A stretch of 64,000 nt of DNA from Thermodesulfobacteriaceae bacterium (GTDB taxonomy: Bacteria; Desulfobacterota; Thermodesulfobacteria; Thermodesulfobacteriales; Thermodesulfatatoraceae): positions 62,001-126,000 of the forward strand of contig WGCA01000016.1 in assembly GCA_015494065.1 (NCBI GenBank), in the 5' to 3' direction. This document shows positions 17,118 to 26,958 of this stretch, piece after piece; the first letter of the stretch is position 1, and each line of letters starts with the position of its first letter. Below the pieces are notes generated by a model. The model worked only from the letters and a program-made list of their open reading frames with translations, did no database searches and had not been told where the DNA came from. A program made the translations under genes and the position numbers.

Positions 17118-17771
17118 CTAAAGCTCCCCTCGCACTTCCTTGTTCAGTCTGTCAAAGAATTCCTCCATAAACTGATACCTTTCCTGGGCGATACGTCGGC
17201 CCTCTTCGGTAAGCATCTGGTCCTTGATTTTTGAGAGTTTGAGCTTGAACTCGCGCCAGGCGGTATCTTCCCGGGAATAGGGTTCCGTCTTTTCAAGGTC
17301 TACTTCCGGGTTGTGGAGCCTGGCCCCCACTTCACCGGCAAAGAGAAAGGCCCGCCCAATACCCACGGCGCCCAAAGCGTCCAGTTTATCCGCGTCAAAA
17401 AGGACCCTAGCTTCTGGTGTGCAGGGACGCATCTTACTGCGAAAACGATGGGAGGCGATGGCCTCAGCCACCCGCTCGATGAAGGCCTCCGGTAGCCCAT
17501 ACTTTTTGAGGATAGCTCTTACCAGTTTGGCCCCATAGGCGGCGTGACACACCCGCCCCTGGGTGCGCCTTTCTTCAGCCCGGCCGATATCATGAAAGAG
17601 GGCCGCCACTTTCACCACCTCTAAGTCGGCCCCCTCGGCCCGGGCCAGTCTTTCCGCCAGTGCCAAGACCCGGTAGACGTGATCAAGCCGGTGACTGCCT
17701 CCGTTTTCCGCGTAGTAGCGTTCGGCCTCTTCGACCAGCTTGCGCCAGAGTTCAGGAGTCAAAACCTTCAT
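17118..17771 (-). CDS. HD-domain phosphohydrolase
   Basis: 217 residues. The metal-binding HD signature is complete: a first histidine in GSHRLDHVYRV, HDIGRAEE, the SHRF helix, and a late aspartate in LFDADKLDALG. This matches small YedJ-like HD hydrolases that act on phosphate esters or nucleotides; the substrate is unknown. It is the first gene of the minus run toward hemW and its stop codon directly precedes the hydantoinase-B start. It faces away from polA. Confidence 0.85.
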   Translation of the reverse strand: MKVLTPELWRKLVEEAERYYAENGGSHRLDHVYRVLALAERLARAEGADLEVVKVAALFHDIGRAEERRTQGRVCHAAYGAKLVRAILKKYGLPEAFIERVAEAIASHRFRSKMRPCTPEARVLFDADKLDALGAVGIGRAFLFAGEVGARLHNPEVDLEKTEPYSREDTAWREFKLKLSKIKDQMLTEEGRRIAQERYQFMEEFFDRLNKEVRGEL

Positions 17772-17822
17772 AAGACCGTCCGTTGTTTTTTTGGAAATTA
17801 GTTTTTCTTTAAATTAGGTGTT

Positions 17823-17851
17823 TTGCAATTTTTTCAAAGCAATAGTAGAAA
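17823..17851 (+). promoter_or_regulatory. Candidate sigma70 promoter giving a leaderless polA transcript
   Basis: TTGCAA (17823-17828) and TAGAAA (17846-17851) are exactly 17 bases apart. The -10 box ends six bases before the polA ATG, so transcription would start at or next to the start codon. No Shine-Dalgarno sequence precedes polA, which fits a leaderless message. The boxes each match four of six consensus positions. Confidence 0.4.
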
Positions 17852-17857
17852 TTTTCC

Positions 17858-20563
17858 ATGCCTCAGGGAAGCCTTTTCCACAAAAAATTACCCTTTGCCC
17901 CCGGACAGGAACCGCTTTTCGTGATCGACGGGAGCTCCTTCATTTTCCGGGCCTATTTTGCCATCAAAGGCCACCTTTCGAACCGCAAAGGCCTACCCAC
18001 CAAGGCCATCTTCGGCTTCACCCAGATGCTGCTGAAACTGCTTAGGGAAATGGACCCCAAATACGTGGTTATCTGTTTCGACGCCAAAGGGCCCACGTTC
18101 CGCCACCAAATATTTGAAGCGTACAAGGCCAACCGGCCTCCCGTCCCTGATGACCTCTCCGTACAAATACCTTACATCCGGGAGATAGCCGAGGCCTTTG
18201 GGGTACCCATCCTGGAGATCCCGGGCTACGAAGCCGATGACCTCATCGCCAGCATAGTCACCAAACTGGAACACCCCGTGGTCATCGTGGGGGGAGACAA
18301 GGATCTCTTCCCCCTGGTTTCTGAAAGAGTAATTATCTGGGACCCGATGAAAGACGAAATAATCGACGTTGAGGCCATAAAGAGACGTTTTGGCGTAGAA
18401 CCAGAAAAGCTCCTGGACGTACGGGCCCTGGCTGGAGACAGCACAGACAATATCCCCGGAGTACCGGGGGTGGGAGAAAAAACCGCCCTAAAGTTGATAA
18501 GTCTTTACGGTTCTCTGGAGGAGGTCCTCAAACACGCCCCAGAGATAAAACAAAAGAGACTGCGAGAAAACCTGCTCCGTTTCGCCGAACAAGCCAGACT
18601 CTCCAAAGAGCTGGTCCGGCTCAACCGGAAAGCACCGGTCCCCGTAGAACTTTCTTTTTATGAACGCAAAGCGCCGGACACTGCCCGTTTGCGGGCCCTA
18701 TTTTTAGAACTTGAATTCAAAAAGCTGTTAAAAGAATTACCTGCCACCAAAAGCATTTCTTACGACCACTACGAGCTCATAACCACACCGGAAAGGGTCA
18801 GGACGCTCCTTGCCGAAGCCCGTAGCGCCCCGGTCCTGGTCTTTGATCTCGAAAGTGACTCCAAGGACCCGATGCGGGGAAAAATCGTAGGGATGGCCCT
18901 GTGTTTTTCTCCACCCAAAGCCTACTATCTCCCCTTTCACCACGAAGGGGCCAAAGACCAGCTCCCCTGGGAGGTCTTTTCTCAGGTGGCCTCCTTGCTT
19001 ACTGCAGAAAGGCCCCTAAAAATCGGACACAACGTCAAATATGACTTCATCCTCTTGAAACGCCACGGTTTCACCCTCGAGGGCTTGGAGGGGGACACCA
19101 TGATCGCCTCTTACCTCCTGGACCCCACCCGTCGCACCCACGGCCTAGACGAACTGGCGGAAGAAATCCTGGGGCACCGGATGATTTCTTATAAAGAAGT
19201 TACCCGGGAGCTGGCCAAGGCAGAAAGCTTTGCCCGCGTCCCCCTGCCCAAAGCCAAAGAGTACGCCTGCGAGGACGCCCACGTAACCTATCTCCTATAC
19301 GAATATTTCTGGCCCAAACTGAAGGAAGAAAGCCTCTGGCGGGTCTTTGAGGAGATAGAACGCCCCCTCATCCAGGTGCTTGCCCGCATGGAGATGGCGG
19401 GCATAAAAATAGACGTCCCTTACCTTGAAAGCCTCTCCCGGGAACTTGAGGCCAGGCTAAAGACCCTTGAGGAAGAGATCTTCCGCCTGGCCGGAGAGAG
19501 ATTTAACCTCAATTCCAGCCGTCAGCTGGGTTTCATCCTCTTCGAACGCTTAAAACTCCCTAAGATCAAAAAAACGCCCAAAAAGACCGCCTTTTCTACG
19601 GACAACGAGGTCCTGGAAGAACTTTCGCGCCACCACGAACTGCCACGGAAGGTTTTACAGTACCGTATTCTGGCCAAACTAAAGTCCACTTACGTGGACG
19701 CCCTGCCCAAAATGATCAACCCGGCCACAGGCCGGCTCCATACCTCCTTTAACCAGACCGTCACCGCCACTGGGCGCCTTTCCAGCAGCGATCCCAACCT
19801 CCAGAACATCCCGGTACGCGGTGAAGAAGGCACCAAGATTCGCAAGGCCTTTGTCCCGGAAGAAAACTGGTGGTTCCTCTCCGCCGATTACTCCCAAATC
19901 GACCTGCGGGTACTGGCCCATTATTCCGGAGACGAAAACCTGATCGAAGCCTTCCGGCGGGGAGAAGACATCCACCGGCGCACCGCGGCTGAAATATTCG
20001 GGGTACCGTTGGAACTGGTCACCCCGGAGATGCGGCGCATGGCCAAAACCATCAACTTCGGCATCGTCTACGGCATGAGCCCCTATGGTCTGGCCAAAGA
20101 ATTGAAAATAAGCCGCCGTGAGGCCAAGGACTTCATCGAACGGTATTTCAAGCGTTACCCCGGGGTTAAACGTTATATGGAGCAAATTGTCCTTGAGGCC
20201 CGCCAAAAGGGCTACGTGGAGACCCTCTTCGGCCGCAAGAGACCCCTTCCGGACATCAATAGCCCTAACCGAACGGCCCGCGAATTTGCCGAACGCACCG
20301 CCATCAACACCCCTATCCAGGGGACTGCGGCCGATATCATCAAGCTGGCCATGATCAGGATAGACGAAACGTTACGAAAAAAGAATTTCCGGACCCGGAT
20401 GCTTCTTCAGGTCCACGACGAACTTTTGTTCGAATGTCCTCCTGAAGAACTTGAAGAAATTAAAGAAATTGTCCGACAACAAATGGAAGGGGTGGTAAAG
20501 CTTAAGGTCCCCCTAAAAGTAAACCTGGCCACCGGGAAGAACTGGGCTGAGGCCAAGGCATGA
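17858..20563 (+). CDS. polA: DNA polymerase I
   Basis: 901 residues with all three domains. The 5' nuclease comes first (FVIDGSSFIFRAYFAI, IPGYEADDLIAS, VGGDKDLFPLV, GDSTDNIPGVPGVG). The 3'-5' exonuclease (about 315-500) keeps its metal ligands: VFDLESD, GHNVKYDF and YACEDAHV, so proofreading should be active, unlike Taq polymerase. The polymerase motifs are DYSQIDLRVLAHYSGD, RRMAKTINFGIVYGMS and QVHDELLFE. It fills gaps in repair and removes Okazaki primers. The gene overlaps the PilZ gene by four bases (ATGA). No ribosome binding site is visible. Confidence 0.97.
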   Translation: MPQGSLFHKKLPFAPGQEPLFVIDGSSFIFRAYFAIKGHLSNRKGLPTKAIFGFTQMLLKLLREMDPKYVVICFDAKGPTFRHQIFEAYKANRPPVPDDLSVQIPYIREIAEAFGVPILEIPGYEADDLIASIVTKLEHPVVIVGGDKDLFPLVSERVIIWDPMKDEIIDVEAIKRRFGVEPEKLLDVRALAGDSTDNIPGVPGVGEKTALKLISLYGSLEEVLKHAPEIKQKRLRENLLRFAEQARLSKELVRLNRKAPVPVELSFYERKAPDTARLRALFLELEFKKLLKELPATKSISYDHYELITTPERVRTLLAEARSAPVLVFDLESDSKDPMRGKIVGMALCFSPPKAYYLPFHHEGAKDQLPWEVFSQVASLLTAERPLKIGHNVKYDFILLKRHGFTLEGLEGDTMIASYLLDPTRRTHGLDELAEEILGHRMISYKEVTRELAKAESFARVPLPKAKEYACEDAHVTYLLYEYFWPKLKEESLWRVFEEIERPLIQVLARMEMAGIKIDVPYLESLSRELEARLKTLEEEIFRLAGERFNLNSSRQLGFILFERLKLPKIKKTPKKTAFSTDNEVLEELSRHHELPRKVLQYRILAKLKSTYVDALPKMINPATGRLHTSFNQTVTATGRLSSSDPNLQNIPVRGEEGTKIRKAFVPEENWWFLSADYSQIDLRVLAHYSGDENLIEAFRRGEDIHRRTAAEIFGVPLELVTPEMRRMAKTINFGIVYGMSPYGLAKELKISRREAKDFIERYFKRYPGVKRYMEQIVLEARQKGYVETLFGRKRPLPDINSPNRTAREFAERTAINTPIQGTAADIIKLAMIRIDETLRKKNFRTRMLLQVHDELLFECPPEELEEIKEIVRQQMEGVVKLKVPLKVNLATGKNWAEAKA

Positions 20564-21258
20564 GCTGGCAGTATTTTGAAAGTGGCTACGAGCGCACCAC
20601 TGACAAAAATTTGATCCGCATCTTACTTGATGACCTGCGGGAGCGCGCCTACTGGCTCCAATTTGTGGCCTCGGGCTTCCGGTCAGGCCCCACCATTCTC
20701 CTAGAAATCAAAAAAAACCGACTAGTTTTTGACCTCCCCCGTCCCTGGAACGCTAATTTAAAGGTGGCCCGCATCATTTACCGTGACCAGGAAAAGATCC
20801 AGCATTCCTTTAAGGTCAAAATATTTGAGACCGACCCGGAAGAAAAGGTCGTCATCACCTCCTTTCCCAAAGAATATTTTCGCCTTGAAAGGAGGCGCTT
20901 TTACCGGGTCTCAGTGCCGGAAGGATCAGAGGCCATCTTCAAATATAACGGTGAGGAAATAAGGGCCGATGTTTTGAATATTTCTGGTTGCGGCATGGCC
21001 ATCCTGGCCCCCAAAGGGACCAAATTGGAAGTCCAGGATTTTCTGGAAGACGTTGAACTCCACCTGATGGTTTCCGCAGGCAAGGCCCACGACCAAAAGA
21101 TCAGGATCCCCAGGGCACGCATAGTGAGGGAAGTTCCCCGCAACCGGGCCCGGAAATTTTACGGGGTCGAGTTCCTCCTAGACAAAGAAAAAGACCGGGA
21201 ACCCATTTTGCGCTACACCATCAAACGAGAACTTGAACTGCGTAAGGCCGAAAGTTAA
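20560..21258 (+). CDS. PilZ-domain protein with YcgR-like N-terminal region
   Basis: 232 residues. Residues ~115-225 are a PilZ domain with the cyclic-di-GMP motifs RRRFYRVSVPE (RxxxR region) and LNISGCGMAIL (the D/N-x-S-x-x-G motif in N-form). The first ~110 residues resemble the YcgR-N beta barrel (LEIKKNRLVFDLPRPWN). Such proteins couple c-di-GMP to motility or envelope functions. It is translationally coupled to polA by an ATGA overlap, and its TAA stop overlaps the convergent glgA stop by four bases. The effector target is unknown. Confidence 0.85.
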   Translation: MSWQYFESGYERTTDKNLIRILLDDLRERAYWLQFVASGFRSGPTILLEIKKNRLVFDLPRPWNANLKVARIIYRDQEKIQHSFKVKIFETDPEEKVVITSFPKEYFRLERRRFYRVSVPEGSEAIFKYNGEEIRADVLNISGCGMAILAPKGTKLEVQDFLEDVELHLMVSAGKAHDQKIRIPRARIVREVPRNRARKFYGVEFLLDKEKDREPILRYTIKRELELRKAES

Positions 21259-22820
21259 AGGGGCCTTAGGGCCAAAGCCTTTTCGTAAAGGGCCAGATAT
21301 TTTTCCGAGACCTTATCCCAGGTGTAATGGGCGTAAATATGCTCTATGGCCTGTTTGATCATGCGGCGAATCTTATCCGGCTCCTTCCGGTATACTTCAA
21401 AGGCCCTTAAAATGGCTCCGGCCAGCTCTTCAGGCCTCTGTTCCACGTAAACAAACCCGTTAAAACCATCGATAACCTTTACCAGCCCCCCGGTATGGCG
21501 CACGATGGGAAGATTGCCCATTAATTGGGCCATGAAATCGGTAAGACCACAGGGTTCATAATTGGACGGGATGACGAAAAAGTCCCCGGCGGCGTAGATC
21601 AAATTGGCCAATTTCGGGTCGTACCCCAAAAGTAACGTCATTTTGTCCGGGAACTCCCGGGCCAGCGCGATGAGACTCTCTTCTATCTCCGGGGTGCCGG
21701 TGCCCAGGATAACCGTCAAAAATTCTTCACCGCTTTCGTAAAGCAACCGCAAGGCCTGGGCCAAAACGTCGATGCCCTTTTGCTGGGTGAGCCTGGAAAC
21801 CGCGGTAAGAAGGGGCCAGCCCTCCCGGTCCTTAACGCGCCCGTAAACCTTTACCTTCAAAGAACCCCGCCTGATCCGGGCGATAAGCTCCTCCCGGCAG
21901 ACCTTTTTGCCCGCAAAATCCCCGGCCAAAGGGTCAAAAGCCGCCGGCAGGCCCAATTTTTCGGGATGGCGAGGGTCAAAATCTTCGGGCGTGATGCCGT
22001 TGGTAATCCCTTCTAACTTGATTCCTCGCTCTTTTAGGGCGTGTCCCAGCCAACCGGTATGAGCGTCGAGTTCCGTTTCCTGCAGCTCTTTGGCGTACTG
22101 TTCGGAAACCGTATTAATTACCGCGTATCGCGCCCCACACAGGAAGGGGTTAAAGGAATTGTTCAAGAGGGAATCGTTGATCACCCACCAGGGAAGACCG
22201 GTATTGGCTTTGGCAAAGGGAAGATCACCTACGTCCTGGTGGTAACCGAGGCCGGCGTTGTGAATGGTGATCAAAAAACCCACCGGAGGAAAGTAATCTC
22301 TAAAGCCCATGATTTCTCGGGCCAGGGCAGGGGTACAGGCGGTGTGCCCGTCGTGACAATGCATAATCTCCGGCCTTTCGTTCAAACGGATAGCCCCACA
22401 AAGGGCGGTCTTTTGTAAAAGGATATTCATGGCGAAATAGTCAAAATGCCCCATGCCCTTTTTCTTCCAGGGGTCTTTTTTCTCTTCTTCCTCGGTATAG
22501 GTATAGATGCCCAACTTTTCGGCATAGCGTTCGGCTTCCACCAGAAAGATGCGTACCCCGTTGATTTCGCCCTCCCAGAAGGAGACGTCTTCCCGCCGTT
22601 CTTCCTGGACGTAATTCATATCCACCTGAAAAGAGACGTTGGTCTTGCGAAACCCGAACCTTTCAGGCTCTAAAAAACCGTAACGGGGTAGAAATACGGT
22701 CACTTTAAGACCCTTGCGCACCAGGGCCTCTGATAACTCCTGGGCTACGTCCTTTAGGCCCCCAACCCCGGCCAGATCCCGGTATTCCCTAGTTAAAGTG
22801 TAGATTTCTTTGATTTTCAT
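21255..22820 (-). CDS. glgA: Glycogen synthase (GT5)
   Basis: 521 residues. The GT5 N-terminal EYRDLAGVGGLKDVAQELSEAL corresponds to the KTGGL ADP-glucose site with a GVGGL variant. The C-terminal domain has the family blocks VSRLTQQKGIDVLAQ, FFVIPSNYEPCGLTDFMAQ and a conserved RHTGGLVK. It adds glucose from ADP- or UDP-glucose to alpha-1,4-glucan. The lysine of the usual KVGGL/KTGGL is replaced by valine-flanked sequence, so sugar-nucleotide preference is open. It starts two bases after the KdsD-type gene stop, so the two are co-transcribed. The GH57 enzyme at the left edge may act on the same polymer. Confidence 0.85.
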   Translation of the reverse strand: MKIKEIYTLTREYRDLAGVGGLKDVAQELSEALVRKGLKVTVFLPRYGFLEPERFGFRKTNVSFQVDMNYVQEERREDVSFWEGEINGVRIFLVEAERYAEKLGIYTYTEEEEKKDPWKKKGMGHFDYFAMNILLQKTALCGAIRLNERPEIMHCHDGHTACTPALAREIMGFRDYFPPVGFLITIHNAGLGYHQDVGDLPFAKANTGLPWWVINDSLLNNSFNPFLCGARYAVINTVSEQYAKELQETELDAHTGWLGHALKERGIKLEGITNGITPEDFDPRHPEKLGLPAAFDPLAGDFAGKKVCREELIARIRRGSLKVKVYGRVKDREGWPLLTAVSRLTQQKGIDVLAQALRLLYESGEEFLTVILGTGTPEIEESLIALAREFPDKMTLLLGYDPKLANLIYAAGDFFVIPSNYEPCGLTDFMAQLMGNLPIVRHTGGLVKVIDGFNGFVYVEQRPEELAGAILRAFEVYRKEPDKIRRMIKQAIEHIYAHYTWDKVSEKYLALYEKALALRPL

Positions 22821-22822
22821 CG

Positions 22823-23806
22823 CTAGACTCCTGTAAATTTGAACTGACCCTTCCCCAAAACGTCGTGTAAGTGAATAATCCCTACCACTTTTTTTTCGGT
22901 CACTACGGGCAAAACCGTAATAAGATTCTTTTCCATCACGTAGAGGGCCTCCGCCGCCAAAGCCCCAGGGGAGATGGTTTTCGGATCCCTGGTCATCACT
23001 TTTTCAACCGGTAAGGTACGAAAATCGCCATATTTAAGCAGGGCCCTCCGCAAATCTCCGTCGGTAACGATACCACAAAGGTCTTCCTTTTCATCCAGGA
23101 CCAGGGCGCACCCCAGACGTTTACGGTTAATCTCCAACAAGACTTCCGCCATCCTCTCTCCCTGTTTTACCAGAGGTAGGGCCTCCCCCGTCAACATGAT
23201 CTGGGCTACCTGAACCTTTAAACGTTCTCCCAGACTCCCCCCGGGGTGGTTTTGGCGAAAGTCTTCTAATCTTAAATTGCGTAACTTGGCCAGCACCATG
23301 GCCAAGGCGTCCCCCATGGCCAGCGTGGCCGTGGTGCTGGCGGTAGGAGCCACACCCAGGGGGCAGGCCTCACGGGGAACGCCCACGTCCACCACCACGT
23401 CAGCCTGCCGGGCCAGGGTCGATTGGAGATTCCCGGTAAAGGCAATTATCTTAACCCCCCGGCCCTTGAGAAAGGGCAGAAGTTTATTAACTTCCTCGGT
23501 CTCCCCGGAATTGGAAATAGCCAGAAGGACGTCGTCTGGCACCACCATGCCCAAATCTCCGTGCATGGCCTCGGCGGGGTGGAGGAAAAAAGACGGTGTC
23601 CCGGTAGAGGCCAAGGTAGCCACGATCTTGCGCCCGATAAGGCCGCTTTTCCCGATTCCCGTTACCACCACCCGCCCTCTGGCTTTTAGAATCAGATCCA
23701 CGGCCTGGACAAATTCTTCCCCCAGTTTAGCTGAAACGGCTTTGAGACCTTCGATCTCTACCGCAAGTACCTCTTTTCCCGTAGCAATTATGGCCTGCCT
23801 GTCCAT
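22823..23806 (-). CDS. kdsD: Arabinose-5-phosphate isomerase, KdsD/KpsF type
   Basis: 327 residues from the ATG at 23804-23806; a longer TTG start is possible. An N-terminal SIS domain (about 40-175: VVTGIGKSGLIGRK, SNSGETEEV, GVAPTASTTATLAMGDALA) is followed by two CBS domains (about 205-325). The enzyme interconverts ribulose-5-phosphate and arabinose-5-phosphate, the first step toward KDO for lipopolysaccharide. That fits an outer membrane with LPS, as lolA also suggests. Other KDO genes are not in the window. Confidence 0.9.
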   Translation of the reverse strand: MDRQAIIATGKEVLAVEIEGLKAVSAKLGEEFVQAVDLILKARGRVVVTGIGKSGLIGRKIVATLASTGTPSFFLHPAEAMHGDLGMVVPDDVLLAISNSGETEEVNKLLPFLKGRGVKIIAFTGNLQSTLARQADVVVDVGVPREACPLGVAPTASTTATLAMGDALAMVLAKLRNLRLEDFRQNHPGGSLGERLKVQVAQIMLTGEALPLVKQGERMAEVLLEINRKRLGCALVLDEKEDLCGIVTDGDLRRALLKYGDFRTLPVEKVMTRDPKTISPGALAAEALYVMEKNLITVLPVVTEKKVVGIIHLHDVLGKGQFKFTGV

Positions 23807-23870
23807 AAAAACCCCATCTTTCAAAAACTTCCCCGCTTAATTTTGTTTTAAAGGCTAACGGATTTTACGC

Positions 23871-23899
23871 TTGACAGCTACCAGAGAACGCAGAAACTT
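23871..23899 (+). promoter_or_regulatory. Candidate promoter in front of the Fur-FeoA gene
   Basis: A perfect TTGACA (23871-23876) stands 17 bases before AAACTT (23894-23899), a poor -10 box ending eight bases before the ATG. As for polA, this would give a nearly leaderless message. The 101-base gap lies between divergent genes. I see no clear Fur box, although autoregulation would be expected. Confidence 0.4.
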
Positions 23900-23907
23900 T
23901 CTCCAGG

Positions 23908-24588
23908 ATGAAAAATCACGCGGTACACCAAAAAGAAAAAGAAAACTTTCTTAAGCTGGCGGCCCATTTGCCCCACCCCAAAAGGGAGCTTTTTGCCCGC
24001 ATTTTTGAGGCCTTCCTGGAAACCGAAGAACACGTTTCGCTGGAAGATTTACAAAAGATCTTGAAGGAAAAAGGGCTTTCAGTAACCAGGGAAGAGCTCA
24101 AAGAGGCCTTGGAGCTCTTTTGTCGTCTGGGTTTTGCCCAACGCAAAGAATTCATGGGGCAACCCCCGGTATACGAACACCGCCACCTGGGAGAACACCA
24201 CGATCACCTGATTTGTACCCAATGCGGGCGGATTCAAGAGTTCTGTCTCCCTAAACTTGAGGCCTTGCAGGAAGAAATAGCCCGACAATACGGTTTTAAA
24301 TCCCTCGATCATCGGCTGGAAATTTACGGGCTTTGCGCCCAGTGTCAGGCTACCAGAACCAGACCAGCCCTTCCCCTGACCCTGGTTTCTGCCGGAGAAA
24401 AAGTCCGGGTGGAAAGGTTTTTAGGGGGTTCTCAAGCCTTGGCCCGGTTAGCCGCCATGGGCCTTACGGTAGGGGAGGAGCTTGAAGTAATCAACAATTG
24501 CGGCCCCATTATCGTTTCGGTACGGGGAGCCAGGTTGGCCATAGGCCAGGGACTGGCCCATAAGATCCTCGTAAGCCCCCTTGACTAA
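23908..24588 (+). CDS. Fur-family regulator fused to a C-terminal FeoA domain
   Basis: 226 residues in two parts. Residues 1-150 are a Fur-type metalloregulator: winged helix (LKEALELFCRLGFAQRKEF), the histidine-rich metal region HRHLGEHHDHLIC, and two zinc-type cysteine pairs (CTQCG and CAQCQ). Residues ~153-226 are a FeoA/SH3-like domain (LVSAGEKVRVERFLGG, LAAMGLTVGEELEVINN, LAIGQGLAHKILV). Fur represses iron uptake genes when iron is bound; FeoA normally partners the FeoB iron transporter. A similar SH3 domain ends DtxR-family regulators, so the fusion may act as a second ligand or dimer domain. No feo genes are adjacent. Its stop overlaps the convergent ymdB stop. Confidence 0.85.
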   Translation: MKNHAVHQKEKENFLKLAAHLPHPKRELFARIFEAFLETEEHVSLEDLQKILKEKGLSVTREELKEALELFCRLGFAQRKEFMGQPPVYEHRHLGEHHDHLICTQCGRIQEFCLPKLEALQEEIARQYGFKSLDHRLEIYGLCAQCQATRTRPALPLTLVSAGEKVRVERFLGGSQALARLAAMGLTVGEELEVINNCGPIIVSVRGARLAIGQGLAHKILVSPLD

Positions 24589-25364
24589 TCCTCTACGCGT
24601 AACCGCTTAATTTTTAAGGCCTGACCTTCGTCGGCTAATTCCAGAAATACCGCCTCAAGTTTCTTAGGCCCGGTTTTCGGCACCTCCAACTTGCGGGGGA
24701 CCTGGGTCAGAAACATCTCAATGGCCTGGTCTTTACGCATCCCGATCACCCCGTCCCGTAACCCTGTCATCCCCACGTCAGAAATGTAGGCCGTGCCCTG
24801 GGGCAGGATCCTTTCGTCTCCCGTTTGGACGTGGGTATGCGTCCCCACCACCGCCGAGACCTTACCGTCCAGATACCAACCCAGGGCCAGTTTTTCCGAC
24901 GTGGCTTCCGCGTGAAAATCTACCAGGATACACCGGGTCTCAGCTTGTAATTTTTCAGCAAGTAAGGCTCCGACCCGGAAGGGACATTCGAGGTTGCGCA
25001 TAAAGACCCGGCCCTCCAGGTTGAGGACGCCGAGTTTCTGGTCTCCCTTGGACAAGACTAGGTGTCCCTTCCCCACCGCTCCGGCGGGATAATTGGCCGG
25101 GCGCAAGACTTTTTCTGCCTTGGCTAAATATGGCAGAAATTCCCTGCGCCAGATATGGTTGCCACTGGTCAAGGCGTCAAAACCCAGCCCGAAGAGCTCT
25201 TCAGCCACCGCTTCCGTAAGGCCGTAGCCTCCCGCGGCGTTCTCGGCGTTTCCCACCACAAAATCCGGTTGATAGCGCTCTATCAACCCGGGTAAAAAAC
25301 GCCGCACCGCCGCCCGCCCCGGGCGGCCCACAATATCCCCCACAAAAAGCACCTTAACGGGCAT
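24585..25364 (-). CDS. ymdB: YmdB-family metallophosphoesterase (TIGR00282)
   Basis: 259 residues. The dimetal site motifs are visible: [13 protein letters not shown] at the N-terminus, [27 protein letters not shown] and [11 protein letters not shown]. YmdB hydrolyses 2',3'-cyclic nucleotides and influences RNA turnover and stationary-phase behaviour in Bacillus. It overlaps the end of rny by 11 bases, the same gene pairing as in Bacillus and many other bacteria, which supports a shared RNA-related role. Confidence 0.9.
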   Translation of the reverse strand: MPVKVLFVGDIVGRPGRAAVRRFLPGLIERYQPDFVVGNAENAAGGYGLTEAVAEELFGLGFDALTSGNHIWRREFLPYLAKAEKVLRPANYPAGAVGKGHLVLSKGDQKLGVLNLEGRVFMRNLECPFRVGALLAEKLQAETRCILVDFHAEATSEKLALGWYLDGKVSAVVGTHTHVQTGDERILPQGTAYISDVGMTGLRDGVIGMRKDQAIEMFLTQVPRKLEVPKTGPKKLEAVFLELADEGQALKIKRLRVED

Positions 25365-26958
25365 ATTCCACCGCCCTCGTCTCTCTGATCACCGTAACCT
25401 TGATAAGGCCTGGGTAGGTAAGCTCTTTTTCGATTTTTTTAGCGATATCCCGGGAAAGGAGCACCGCCTCTTCGTCTGAAATCTTGTTGGAATCCACGAT
25501 CACCCTTATCTCCCGCCCCGCCTGAATAGCGTAGGCCTTCTGCACTCCGGCAAAGGAAGTAGCCACCCTTTCAAGGTTTTCCAGGCGTTTAATATAAGAT
25601 TCCAGCAGCTCCCGCCTGGCCCCGGGCCTGGCCCCTGAAACCGCGTCTGCGGCCTGCACCAAGATTGCCAAAACGGACTCCGGAGGGACGTCCTCGTGGT
25701 GGGCGGCGATGGCATTTACGATTTCTTCGTCTTCTCCGTATTTTTTGGCCAACTCCGCCCCTATCAGGGCGTGGGGGCCCTCCATCTCCTGATCCACGGC
25801 CTTACCGATGTCGTGGAGTAACCCGGCCCGCTTGGCCTTTTTGACGTCAAGCCCCAGCTCCCCGGCCATCACGCCGCACAAGTAGGCCACCTCTACCGAG
25901 TGCTGGAGCACGTTCTGGGAATAACTCGTCCGGTATTTAAGCTTGCCCAGAAGGCGCAAAAGTTCCGGGGCCAAACCGTACACGCCCACGTCGAAGGCGG
26001 CCCTTTCCCCTACTTCCTTGATAGTAGCGTCAAGCTCCTCTTCTACCTTACGCACCACTTCTTCTATGCGGGCAGGGTGGATGCGCCCGTCAGATACCAA
26101 ACGCTCAAGGGCGATACGGGCCACTTCTCTTCTTAAGGGGTTGAACCCAGAGAGGACTACTACCTCCGGAGTGTCGTCAATAATAAGATCCACCCCCGTA
26201 GCCGCCTCCAAGGCCCTGATATTGCGCCCTTCACGACCAATAATCCGCCCTTTCATCTCTTCACTAGGCAGCGGGACCACAGAAACCGCCTTTTCCGCCA
26301 CAAATTCCGTGGCACAACGGGAAATAGCCAGTGCCAATATCTCCCTGGCCCGGCGGTTGGCCTCCTCCCGGGTCTCGTTTTCGATCCTCATCAGGATACG
26401 CGCCGCCTCTTCCCGGGCTTCGTCTTCCGCTTTTTTGAGCACCAATTCCCGGGCTTCCTCCGTAGTGAGGTGGGCCACCTTTTCCAGTTCCTTCTTCTGG
26501 GCCTCGATCAAGACCTGATACTCTTCTTCTTTTTGGAGGAGTTCCTGTTCTTTTTGACGTATCCGCTCTTCCTTGCGGGTCAGATCTTCTTCTCTCCGGT
26601 CAAGCTGCTGACTGCGACGTTCAAGGTGACTTTCCCGTTCAGCCAGACGGTTTTCCTGTTCCAAAAGGCGACTTTCCTGGTCCCGGAGACGATCTTCGGC
26701 CTCAGATAGTTTACGCTTTCGTTCTTCAAACTCACGCTCAATCTCTTCTTTGAAACGTAAGGCCTCTTCCCGGGCCTGAAGTTTGGCCTCCTGTTTCAGC
26801 TGTTCCGCTTCTTTTTGGGCCTTCTCAAGGAGACGTTGAATCTGATGTTCGACGTCGGTTAACTTTTCCCGGTCTTTCTTTTCTTTGAGTTTTATACCCA
26901 GTGGAATGCCCGCCCCTAGCCCGACCACCAGGGCGACCACCACTAATACCACTTCCAT
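25354..26958 (-). CDS. rny: Ribonuclease Y
   Basis: 534 residues. An N-terminal membrane helix ([20 protein letters not shown]) is followed by a long charged coiled coil (about 28-200), a KH domain ([21 protein letters not shown], read in two parts) and an HD domain ([12 protein letters not shown]). RNase Y is a membrane-anchored endoribonuclease that starts mRNA decay. The ATG has GGAGG ahead. Upstream on the same strand lie a structured leader and the 6S RNA; ymdB follows. Confidence 0.95.
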   Translation of the reverse strand: MEVVLVVVALVVGLGAGIPLGIKLKEKKDREKLTDVEHQIQRLLEKAQKEAEQLKQEAKLQAREEALRFKEEIEREFEERKRKLSEAEDRLRDQESRLLEQENRLAERESHLERRSQQLDRREEDLTRKEERIRQKEQELLQKEEEYQVLIEAQKKELEKVAHLTTEEARELVLKKAEDEAREEAARILMRIENETREEANRRAREILALAISRCATEFVAEKAVSVVPLPSEEMKGRIIGREGRNIRALEAATGVDLIIDDTPEVVVLSGFNPLRREVARIALERLVSDGRIHPARIEEVVRKVEEELDATIKEVGERAAFDVGVYGLAPELLRLLGKLKYRTSYSQNVLQHSVEVAYLCGVMAGELGLDVKKAKRAGLLHDIGKAVDQEMEGPHALIGAELAKKYGEDEEIVNAIAAHHEDVPPESVLAILVQAADAVSGARPGARRELLESYIKRLENLERVATSFAGVQKAYAIQAGREIRVIVDSNKISDEEAVLLSRDIAKKIEKELTYPGLIKVTVIRETRAVEYAR

